NCBI GenBank assembly: GCA_030672315.1
Contig: DAOVGQ010000041.1
Coordinates: 1 to 5,079 of the forward strand
DNA: 5,079 bases
From: Candidatus Aenigmatarchaeota archaeon
GTDB lineage: Archaea; Aenigmatarchaeota; Aenigmatarchaeia; QMZP01
Direction: 5' to 3'
Shown: piece after piece, positions 1-4,338 of the stretch
How positions within the stretch are numbered: the stretch's first letter is position 1
Layout of the letters: each line of letters opens with the position of its first letter
Position numbers and translations under genes: made by a program
The notes under the pieces: generated by a model
Told to the model about the DNA's origin: nothing
Database searches by the model: none
What the model saw: the letters and a program-made list of their open reading frames with translations, nothing else

Positions 1-870
1 GCTTACCACATGAATCGTATCTGTTACCGAATCGTATGATAATGCCGAATCCCGTGGTTCTTGGGTGTACCTTGGGACTATCGTGTCGAGTAGAAAGCTG
101 CTTTCGTCCTGATGTGATGCTGCCTTTATATATGTCTCGTATCCTCCAGGAGGAAGGAAGAATGAGAATTCGAAATCCCCAGAGGAGATGACGCTATTCT
201 TGTAGGCCTCCTCATTGTAGGCATCGACAACGAGAATCGATATATTGTATTCATTTCCATGGGGTCGAACAGCACCACTTATGGTGACACTTCCGTTAGA
301 TATATCTTGATCAGCATATATTGTTGTTCCATTATCAATCACTTTAGTGACTTTTTCTCGCATCTCGATTTCTATTATTTCAATATCAGTTTCCTCTCTG
401 GATGGATTTAGGTAACCGTAGCCTCCAAACTCAACTGAGAAAGAATATTTTCCTGGTTCAAAATCCAATAGTTCAAGATAGAGGGGGGCTTGGCCAAACG
501 AATCTGTGTAATTTGACCCAATCAAATTGTCATCAAGGTAGAATTCTATAAGGGCGTTTTTAACAATGGTCCCGTTGTCCAAGTATAGAGTTGTGGTGAT
601 TTCAAGGGTTTCATTTTCAAAGAACGTTGTTTTTTCAAGAGGAAGTTCTATTGCAGTATTGGCATAAATATTAATTTTGGCAGTGGTTTCTATTGTCTTT
701 GAAGGGGGTTCCTCAGGAACAATGTCAGGGCTATCTCCAGATATGTTTGAAATTAATTCTCCAGTAAAGTTGGTAATGTTTGTGGCGTTCTGGGCAATCA
801 CTGCTCCAGAGACCAGGCCAAGGAAGAGCAGGGCCATCAGGATTTCCGATTGGGCAATGCTGCTCTTCAT
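1..870 (-). CDS. Secreted sequon-rich surface protein with Ig-like beta-sandwich repeats (3' end outside window)
   Basis: Translating the minus strand from the ATG at 870 gives 290 codons without a stop to the window edge, so the C-terminus is missing. Residues 1-27 look like an export signal: a short Lys/Ser start, the hydrophobic stretch ILMALLFLGLVSGAVIA, and a V-I-A site for signal peptidase before QNAT. Ten N-x-S/T sequons are visible (N28, N31, N34, N42, N86, N99, N120, N180, N192, N209). Residues 85-155 read as an Ig-like or transthyretin-like beta sandwich, including NALIEFYLDDNLIG, a D-S-F-G-Q turn and EPGKYSFSVEF. Residues 190-250 look like a second such module ending in LPPGGYETYIKA. 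No catalytic motif is seen. It starts 19 bp after the upstream surface gene, whose signal region it resembles, so the two are probably one operon. Its DNA is clearly more A/T-rich than the right half of the window. An envelope or adhesion role is inferred from architecture only. Confidence 0.8.
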   Translation of the reverse strand, partial: MKSSIAQSEILMALLFLGLVSGAVIAQNATNITNFTGELISNISGDSPDIVPEEPPSKTIETTAKINIYANTAIELPLEKTTFFENETLEITTTLYLDNGTIVKNALIEFYLDDNLIGSNYTDSFGQAPLYLELLDFEPGKYSFSVEFGGYGYLNPSREETDIEIIEIEMREKVTKVIDNGTTIYADQDISNGSVTISGAVRPHGNEYNISILVVDAYNEEAYKNSVISSGDFEFSFFLPPGGYETYIKAASHQDESSFLLDTIVPRYTQEPRDSALSYDSVTDTIHVVS

Positions 871-889
871 CCTTGGTTGATTTTCCTGG

Positions 890-1675
890 CTATTCAAAGT
901 ACCTCACCAAAACCTTTATCTCCTGCTCTCCTAGCTCGGAGGAAAGGGAAGCAGCAGCCTTCAATTCGTTTGTGCAGGTGGCTCCAGCAGGCACATCACA
1001 ATAATGGCTGCCGCTTCCCGCAAGAATGGAAAGGCCATCTGGAAGTATCCATTCTATCTCTACATCTCGGGCGTCTGTGTCGCCAAAATTGGTTATCTCG
1101 GCAGAGAGAATGAAGGCCTCGTTCCGGTTGGCCCTCTCGGGTATGTTTAAATTGACTTCAAGAACAGGTCCCAGGGCCTCTGGCTCGACCTCTTCTTTTT
1201 CCTGTTCTGGCAGCTCTTGGGTCTGGTTATCAGGAATAGTGACATTGGTCTTGTTGGCCTCTGGGATGGTGTTTATGACAACCTCCCCGGGAAGGGTGGT
1301 GTTGGTTTCGTTGAGCGGGAGTGTGATGTTTATTGTGATGTTTTCCTCTGGGATGGTGGTGTTCGTATCATTTAAGGGAGTGGTCAGGTTGGTTTCGTTT
1401 ATTAGGGTTGTGCCTTCCTCTGTTTCTGATTTATTGGGAACAGGGACTTCGGTTTCCTTGGGAGGGGATGTTATGTTTTCTGTGGCGTTTTCAGAAGGTA
1501 TATCAACTGTTATATTGGCGGTCATGTCGCCTGTCGGGTTGTCAGTGACGTTCTGGGCGACTATGATGGTTGTAGGTATCAGGAGTAGAAAGAGGGCTGC
1601 AGCTAGGATTTGTGCCTGACCCGTTTGGGATTTTCTCTGCTTTAGATGAAATGGGTTTGCTATATCTGCCACCAA
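890..1675 (-). CDS. Secreted surface protein with hyper-glycosylatable linker and C-terminal CARDB/DUF11-like domain
   Basis: This 261-residue protein starts at TTG 1675 or GTG 1672. An in-frame stop at 1682-1684 rules out anything further upstream and no usable ATG lies before the hydrophobic segment, so the exact start is uncertain. Residues 1-22 are a basic/polar n-region, residues 23-40 a hydrophobic core, and I-V-A before QNVT a likely cleavage site. Residues 42-152 are a low-complexity Asn/Thr/Pro/Glu linker with 16 N-x-S/T sequons and no Cys. An acidic stretch (about 153-168) leads into a beta-rich domain at 170-261 with the phrase EITNFGDTDARDVEIEWILP, typical of CARDB/DUF11/NEW3-like surface domains. 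Cys226 and Cys234 could form a disulfide. The linker is probably an extended glycosylated stalk presenting the C-terminal domain. No membrane anchor is seen at the C-terminus, so anchoring may be through an uncleaved signal segment or a partner. No enzymatic function is apparent. Confidence 0.82.
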   Translation of the reverse strand: MVADIANPFHLKQRKSQTGQAQILAAALFLLLIPTTIIVAQNVTDNPTGDMTANITVDIPSENATENITSPPKETEVPVPNKSETEEGTTLINETNLTTPLNDTNTTIPEENITINITLPLNETNTTLPGEVVINTIPEANKTNVTIPDNQTQELPEQEKEEVEPEALGPVLEVNLNIPERANRNEAFILSAEITNFGDTDARDVEIEWILPDGLSILAGSGSHYCDVPAGATCTNELKAAASLSSELGEQEIKVLVRYFE

Positions 1676-1732
1676 CGCCGCCTATGCCGTTGTAATAACA
1701 TGTTACTAATAGGTAGCATGGTTGTCGATTCC

Positions 1733-1740
1733 TATAAAAT
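1733..1740 (-). promoter_or_regulatory. Candidate TATA box of the surface-protein operon
   Basis: The minus strand reads ATTTTATA here, matching an archaeal TATA box. Transcription would begin near 1710, giving a leader of roughly 35 nt before the TTG/GTG start. A TCGACA copy (minus strand, 1723-1728) lies immediately downstream, between this box and the predicted start site. A second A/T-rich stretch, TATATTAA near 1748-1755, is an alternative. Confidence 0.45.
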
Positions 1741-1770
1741 ATGATAATTAATATAGCCGAAACCCCGAAA

Positions 1771-1785
1771 GTGTCGAATCGACAC
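1771..1785. promoter_or_regulatory. Perfect inverted repeat in the divergent intergenic region (candidate operator)
   Basis: GTGTCGAATCGACAC has two perfect 7-bp arms around one central A. It is flanked by ACCCC at 1762-1766 and GGGGT at 1789-1793, so the symmetry extends outward with mismatches. It lies between the surface-protein operon and the glycosyltransferase, about 20 bp upstream of the latter's TATA-like box. Its half-site TGTCGA recurs in other intergenic regions of the window. Confidence 0.5.
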
Positions 1786-1804
1786 AGAGGGGTGAGCACA
1801 CAGC

Positions 1805-1810
1805 TTTTAA
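1805..1810 (+). promoter_or_regulatory. Candidate TATA box of the glycosyltransferase gene
   Basis: TTTTAA, inside AGCTTTTAAG, is the only good TATA-like element before this gene. A start site about 26 nt downstream would fall near 1833. That is after the ATG at 1826 and just before the ATG at 1841, which is one reason to prefer 1841 as the translation start. Confidence 0.4.
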
Positions 1811-1840
1811 GATTTCTATCCAATCATGAAATGTGAGTCC

Positions 1841-2095
1841 ATGCTTTCCGTGATAATCCCCACATACAATGAAAGGGAGAATGTGGGGCCTCTGTTAACA
1901 AGGCTCTCCAGAGTCATGGAAAAGGTTAACATGAATTCAGAGGTCATAATTGTTGATGACGATTCCCTGGACAGGACCTGGGAGGTCGCTAGGGAATTTG
2001 ACAGGATACCAAACCTCAGGGTTATAAGGAGACTAGGCAGAGGGGGTCTCTCCTCGGCCATCCTTGAGGGGCTGCGGGCAGCCAGGGGGGTGTAA
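1841..2095 (+). CDS. GT2 dolichol/polyprenol-phosphate mannosyltransferase-like protein, N-terminal part (frameshifted)
   Basis: This is the nucleotide-sugar-binding half of a DPM1-like family 2 glycosyltransferase, which transfers a sugar from a nucleotide donor to polyprenyl phosphate at the cytoplasmic membrane face. From Met at 1841 it begins LSVIIPTYNERENV, the family's first strand. VIIVDDDSLDRTWEV is the first acidic motif, and RRLGRGGLSSAILEGLRAARG is the usual helix before the DxD motif. An ATG at 1826 would add MKCES. I prefer 1841 because family members normally start right at this strand, the TATA-like box at 1805-1810 suits it, and GTGAG precedes it, though closely spaced. The frame hits TAA at 2093-2095 straight after six G. 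The rest of the enzyme follows in the -1 frame from 2101, so this is half a gene, not a complete small protein. The sugar is not determinable; mannose or glucose are the usual options. Confidence 0.8.
   Translation: MLSVIIPTYNERENVGPLLTRLSRVMEKVNMNSEVIIVDDDSLDRTWEVAREFDRIPNLRVIRRLGRGGLSSAILEGLRAARGV
2085..2090 (+). other. G6 homopolymer, site of the -1 frameshift splitting the glycosyltransferase
   Basis: The frame reads AGG GGG GTG TAA across this run. Re-reading one G, or restoring one lost G, gives AGG GGG GGT GTA ATC GGG GTG ATG GAT. That encodes R-G-G-V-I-G-V-M-D and leads without a gap into the DxD motif, giving a 227-residue protein from Met 1841, about the length of a minimal DPM1-like enzyme. 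Possible causes are a homopolymer sequencing or assembly error, a recent inactivating mutation, transcriptional slippage, or phase variation. Confidence 0.75.
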
Positions 2096-2100
2096 TCGGG

Positions 2101-2523
2101 GTGATGGATGCTGACCTCTCGCATCCGCCAGAGGTTATATCAAGTATGCTTGAGTGCATGGATAAAAAGGACCTTGTTGTGGCAAGCAGGTATATCCCAG
2201 GCGGAAAGGTTATGGATTGGCCGGTGTCGAGGGGAATGATTTCCTTAATTGGCCGCCTCCTGGTCAGGCCCCTGACTGATGTCAGGGATCCCATGTCCGG
2301 GTTTTTTCTTGTTAAAAGGGATGTGACTGAGAACATTGGATTCAGGCCGAGGGGGTTCAAGATACTGCTGGATTTAATCGTCAGGTCAGGAACAGGGAAA
2401 ATGGTTGAGGTGCCCTACAGCTTCTCGTGCAGGAAGAGGGGCCGGAGCAAGATGGGCACTGGGGTGGTCTGGAACTATATATACCAGCTGGCCAGTCTGT
2501 ATATGTATAGAATAATTAAATAA
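2101..2523 (+). CDS. GT2 dolichol/polyprenol-phosphate mannosyltransferase-like protein, C-terminal part (frameshifted)
   Basis: This is the catalytic and acceptor half of the same enzyme, open from GTG 2101. It opens with MDADLSHPPE, where D-A-D is the metal-binding DxD motif and SHPPE the usual DPM1 continuation. VVASRYIPGG, then WPVSRGMIS, then DVRDPMSGFFLVKR are further family signatures, followed by a basic RKRGRSKMGTG segment that resembles the family's GxSKMG motif. It ends with a short helix, YIYQLASLYMYRIIK, and lacks the C-terminal GtrA-type membrane domain or multi-span extension seen in some archaeal relatives, so the protein would be soluble or peripheral. Independent translation from GTG 2101 is possible by reinitiation 5 nt after the upstream stop. 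However, a protein lacking the N-terminal nucleotide-binding strands should be inactive, so it is best read as one gene with the upstream fragment. Confidence 0.82.
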   Translation: MMDADLSHPPEVISSMLECMDKKDLVVASRYIPGGKVMDWPVSRGMISLIGRLLVRPLTDVRDPMSGFFLVKRDVTENIGFRPRGFKILLDLIVRSGTGKMVEVPYSFSCRKRGRSKMGTGVVWNYIYQLASLYMYRIIK

Positions 2524-2534
2524 TTAACATAAGG

Positions 2535-2542
2535 TTTATATT
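2535..2542 (+). promoter_or_regulatory. TATA box for the winged-helix gene (leaderless spacing)
   Basis: TTTATATT is centred about 25 nt before the ATG at 2564, the spacing expected when transcription starts at the start codon itself. It is preceded by the purine-rich ATAAGG, compatible with a BRE. No Shine-Dalgarno sequence is seen before the ATG, which supports a leaderless transcript. Confidence 0.55.
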
Positions 2543-2553
2543 GTCGACCGACA
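2542..2553. promoter_or_regulatory. Candidate operator palindrome between TATA box and start codon
   Basis: TGTCGACCGACA has 5-bp perfect arms (TGTCG/CGACA) around AC. It touches the TATA box and ends 10 nt before the ATG, a position where a bound protein would block RNA polymerase recruitment in archaea. The half-site matches the 1771-1785 palindrome. The gene it controls encodes a winged-helix protein, so autorepression is a natural reading but is inferred. Confidence 0.5.
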
Positions 2554-2563
2554 TATTTTAAAC

Positions 2564-3034
2564 ATGCTCAGGCTCTTTCGCTCCAGTGATGACAGGAGGA
2601 GGGGAGACATAAACTCCCTGCTTGTTCTTAAGAGCAAACTCAGCCAGGAGAGGGTAAAACTCAGGGAGGACTTCGACTCCAGGAAGTCTGACTGGATTGA
2701 GCAGAAGATGGATGACATTCTCTTCAGGCTCAGGGAGGTCGAGAAGAGGCTTGAGGGTGTCAGGAGGGAGAGGATTCATGACCTGCTTGAGTACGAGAAG
2801 CTCACCAAGAAACCAGGCAAGGATAAGCCCGAGAGCCTGAGAACCCTGAAGGTAAAGAGCATGATAAAGAGCCTCCTGGAGGAGCATAAAAAGCTGGCAT
2901 CATCTGACCTTAGCAACCTCCTGAAGCTGTCCAGGACCAGGTGCAATGAATACCTGGTGGAGCTGGAAAGGGAGGGCATGGTCCAGGGAACGACAGTTCG
3001 ACGCAAGAAGTTCTATAGGCTGAAGAAACAGTGA
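2564..3034 (+). CDS. Coiled-coil plus winged helix-turn-helix DNA-binding protein (putative transcriptional regulator)
   Basis: A 156-residue, highly charged cytoplasmic protein. Residues about 15-82 form a long Lys/Arg/Glu-rich helical region with heptad-like spacing (for example ILFRLREVEKRLEGVRRER), probably a coiled coil for dimerisation. Residues 83-92 are a linker, KKPGKDKPES. Residues about 94-156 are a winged HTH of the broad MarR/ArsR/TrmB type: a first helix at 95-107, a second at 112-121 (SSDLSNLL), a recognition helix at 122-137 (SRTRCNEYLVELEREG), and a wing at 138-153 ending RRKKFYRL. No ligand-binding or metal-binding domain and no membrane segment is present, so any signal would be sensed by the coiled coil or a partner. 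The ATG at 2564 is the only early start and fits the leaderless TATA spacing. TGTCGA-type repeats flank the gene on both sides. The specific regulon is unknown. Confidence 0.82.
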   Translation: MLRLFRSSDDRRRGDINSLLVLKSKLSQERVKLREDFDSRKSDWIEQKMDDILFRLREVEKRLEGVRRERIHDLLEYEKLTKKPGKDKPESLRTLKVKSMIKSLLEEHKKLASSDLSNLLKLSRTRCNEYLVELEREGMVQGTTVRRKKFYRLKKQ

Positions 3035-3037
3035 AAC

Positions 3038-3052
3038 GTTTTCCCTGAAAAC
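3038..3052. terminator. Small hairpin after the winged-helix gene
   Basis: GTTTTC, loop CCT, GAAAAC forms a perfect 6-bp stem three bases after the stop codon at 3032-3034. No T-run follows on the plus strand, so as a terminator it is weak. It may instead stabilise a 3' end. Confidence 0.25.
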
Positions 3053-3067
3053 AAAATCATGCGGCGG

Positions 3068-3094
3068 TGTCGATTTATGTCGATAGATGGCGAT
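3068..3094 (+). repeat. Three direct repeats phased at 10 bp (TGTCGAT, TGTCGAT, TGGCGAT)
   Basis: The copies lie at 3068-3074, 3078-3084 and 3088-3094, the third with one mismatch. Exactly one helical turn separates the starts, so all three face the same side of the DNA, as in cooperative binding sites. They sit between two convergent genes where no obvious promoter is visible. The core TGTCGA is shared with the palindromes at 1771 and 2542. Confidence 0.5.
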
Positions 3095-3096
3095 AG

Positions 3097-3122
3097 CCTG
3101 TTGCACTACAGGATTTGGTTTA
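3097..3122 (+). terminator. Candidate hairpin plus T-rich tail between convergent genes
   Basis: CCTGT (3097-3101) pairs with ACAGG (3108-3112) around a 6-nt loop, followed by ATTTGGTTTA. The stem is short and the tail is not a clean T-run, so this is only a possible plus-strand terminator. Confidence 0.25.
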
Positions 3123-3130
3123 TTGCAGAC

Positions 3131-3140
3131 TTATAAAAAG
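3131..3140 (-). terminator. T-run directly after minD
   Basis: The minus strand reads CTTTTTATAA immediately after the minD TGA. Archaeal transcription commonly ends at such U-tracts without a hairpin, so this is a plausible terminator for the minus-strand genes. Confidence 0.4.
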
Positions 3141-3887
3141 TCAGCGGGAGAGCAGCCGCCTGAGGCCGAGCATGCCTGGGGGCGAATACTCCTCTCCAAG
3201 AAGGGCAGCGGCAATCCTCTTGAACTCCACTGCCGCCCTGGAGTGCGGCTTCAGGCTTACTATGGGTGTCTTCTCGAAAAGGCTCCTCTTGACATCCCTG
3301 TCCTCGGGAACCCTGCCTATGACATTGAGGTCGCACATCTCCTCTATCTCCTCTGTGGTGAGCTCGAACCTGTCCCTTACCCTGTTGACCACAATGCCGA
3401 GGGGTTCCTTGCCCATCTCCCTGGCCACCTTTATCACCTTGAGGGCGTCTGTGACAGCGGGTATCTCTGGATTGGTGACAATAACCACGTCATCGCAGGC
3501 CTTGAGGACAAGCAGGGCATCCTCCCTGAGGCCGGGAGGGGAGTCTATAAGTATTATCCCGCTGAGGTCGCTCAGGACAGACTTGAGCCTGTAGGGTGTG
3601 GGGTTCTTGGTTATGTAGTTAAGGGATATCGAGGCAGGGACCACCTTGAGGCCAGAGGGATGGGTGTATATCGCATTAAGAATTCCTATGTTGCCGTCAA
3701 GGGCGTCCTGGAGCCCTAGGGGGAACTGGTAGAATCCCAGCTGGAGGCCGAGGTTGGATGTGGAGAGGTCCACGTCAACAGCCACCACGTCCCTGCCGAA
3801 ATTTGCCATGGCCAGGGCAACATTGGCTGTGAACGTGGTCTTGCCTACTCCCCCCTTTCCGGAAGCGATGCCTATGATTTTCTCCAT
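3141..3887 (-). CDS. minD: MinD/ParA-family P-loop ATPase
   Basis: A 248-residue deviant-Walker ATPase, close to the usual MinD length. Residues 6-18 are the deviant Walker A, GIASGKGGVGKTT, with signature Lys11 and P-loop Lys16. VDVDLSTSNLGLQLG (37-51) is the switch I/A' region. IILIDSPPG (111-119) is Walker B with Asp115. VTNPEIPAVTDA (137-148) and VVNRVRD (167-172) complete the MinD-type core. The C-terminus, PGMLGLRRLLSR (237-248), resembles the amphipathic membrane-targeting helix of MinD, so ATP-dependent membrane binding is likely. Archaea have many MinD paralogues with roles in placing surface machinery rather than division, and no MinE or MinC is visible, so the exact cargo is unknown. 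The ATG at 3887 suits the TATA box at 3908-3915. It lies 30 bp after the DUF35 gene on the same strand but with its own promoter, so it may be expressed both from the operon and separately. Confidence 0.92.
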   Translation of the reverse strand: MEKIIGIASGKGGVGKTTFTANVALAMANFGRDVVAVDVDLSTSNLGLQLGFYQFPLGLQDALDGNIGILNAIYTHPSGLKVVPASISLNYITKNPTPYRLKSVLSDLSGIILIDSPPGLREDALLVLKACDDVVIVTNPEIPAVTDALKVIKVAREMGKEPLGIVVNRVRDRFELTTEEIEEMCDLNVIGRVPEDRDVKRSLFEKTPIVSLKPHSRAAVEFKRIAAALLGEEYSPPGMLGLRRLLSR

Positions 3888-3907
3888 AACTAGAAATGAG
3901 GGTATGG

Positions 3908-3915
3908 ATATAAAA
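3908..3915 (-). promoter_or_regulatory. TATA box of minD (leaderless spacing)
   Basis: The minus strand reads TTTTATAT, preceded by TTAAGC as a possible BRE. Its centre lies about 25 nt before the minD ATG, so transcription should start at or beside the start codon. The box sits in the 30-bp gap right after the DUF35 stop, and no Shine-Dalgarno sequence is seen before minD. Confidence 0.6.
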
Positions 3916-3917
3916 GC

Positions 3918-4334
3918 TTAATCTGATTTGCCGTCAGCAATTTCGAACTTGATTCCGTACTGGATAAGCCCTGAGGGGCCGTCCTCATGAATCTTCCTGA
4001 AGACCGGCCTGACCCTCTTGTCTATCTCCACATCATCCGGATTGCCTATCACCTGGCCGGATATCCTGGTTCCCTCATCGAGCTCGATTATGGCCACTGC
4101 ATAGGGCGTGTATCTCTCGAAGCCCTCTGGAGGGACCCTGATTACAGTATAGGAGAGTATCTTGCCAAGGCCTGAGAACCTGAATTCCCTGATATCACCC
4201 TTACGCCTGCATGCAGGGCAGAAGTCCTTGGGGGGGAAGTACGCTGTGTTGCAGGTGTGGCACTTCGTTCCCGTAAGGGTGTACCTGCTCTTCTGGAGCC
4301 TCCAGTACAGGGGGACACTTGACCTGTAAGTCAT
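3918..4334 (-). CDS. DUF35 zinc-ribbon/OB-fold protein (acyl-CoA-binding partner of thiolase)
   Basis: A 138-residue protein of the DUF35 family (COG1545 type). Residues 1-20 form the N-terminal helical segment (VPLYWRLQKSRY). A rubredoxin-like zinc ribbon follows with all four ligands: C25-x2-C28 and C39-x2-C42. Residues about 46-130 form the OB fold (LGKILSYTVIRVPPEGF, YAVAIIELDEGTRISGQVIG), ending in the family-typical IQYGIKFEI. In studied archaea such a protein bridges acetoacetyl-CoA thiolase and HMG-CoA synthase in one complex so that the intermediate is passed through a shared CoA site. The location 4 bp after the thiolase stop, with a ribosome-binding site inside the thiolase end, supports that role here. 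Length and motifs are normal. A lipid- or acyl-CoA-related role with another thiolase-type enzyme is the main alternative. Confidence 0.92.
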   Translation of the reverse strand: MTYRSSVPLYWRLQKSRYTLTGTKCHTCNTAYFPPKDFCPACRRKGDIREFRFSGLGKILSYTVIRVPPEGFERYTPYAVAIIELDEGTRISGQVIGNPDDVEIDKRVRPVFRKIHEDGPSGLIQYGIKFEIADGKSD

Positions 4335-4338
4335 GGTA

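Noticed and set aside
1026..1619. 197-codon plus-strand open frame opposite the surface protein
   Set aside because: It is the mirror of the repetitive Asn/Thr linker, giving a Val/Ser/Phe-rich low-complexity product. The opposite strand has a signal peptide, sequons and a folded domain.
1542..1823. 93-codon minus-strand frame across the divergent intergenic region
   Set aside because: It overlaps the start and signal sequence of the surface gene in another frame and has no domain-like content. Its upstream half covers the promoter elements.
2087..2092. Classical programmed -1 ribosomal slippery heptamer at the G-run
   Set aside because: In the zero frame the A-site codon GTG could not re-pair after a -1 slip, and no clear downstream stem-loop or pseudoknot was noticed. 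Single-tRNA or transcriptional slippage remains possible but is unproven.
2101..2523. The C-terminal glycosyltransferase half as an independent gene with its own function
   Set aside because: It lacks the nucleotide-binding N-terminal strands and joins the preceding fragment seamlessly after a one-base correction.
3068..3094. CRISPR-like array
   Set aside because: The repeats are only 7 bp with 3-bp gaps. That fits phased protein-binding sites, not repeats with spacers, and no cas gene is present.
3087..3719. 210-codon plus-strand open frame opposite minD
   Set aside because: It lies entirely antisense to a clear MinD gene and has no recognisable motif. Long antisense frames are common opposite G/C-rich genes.
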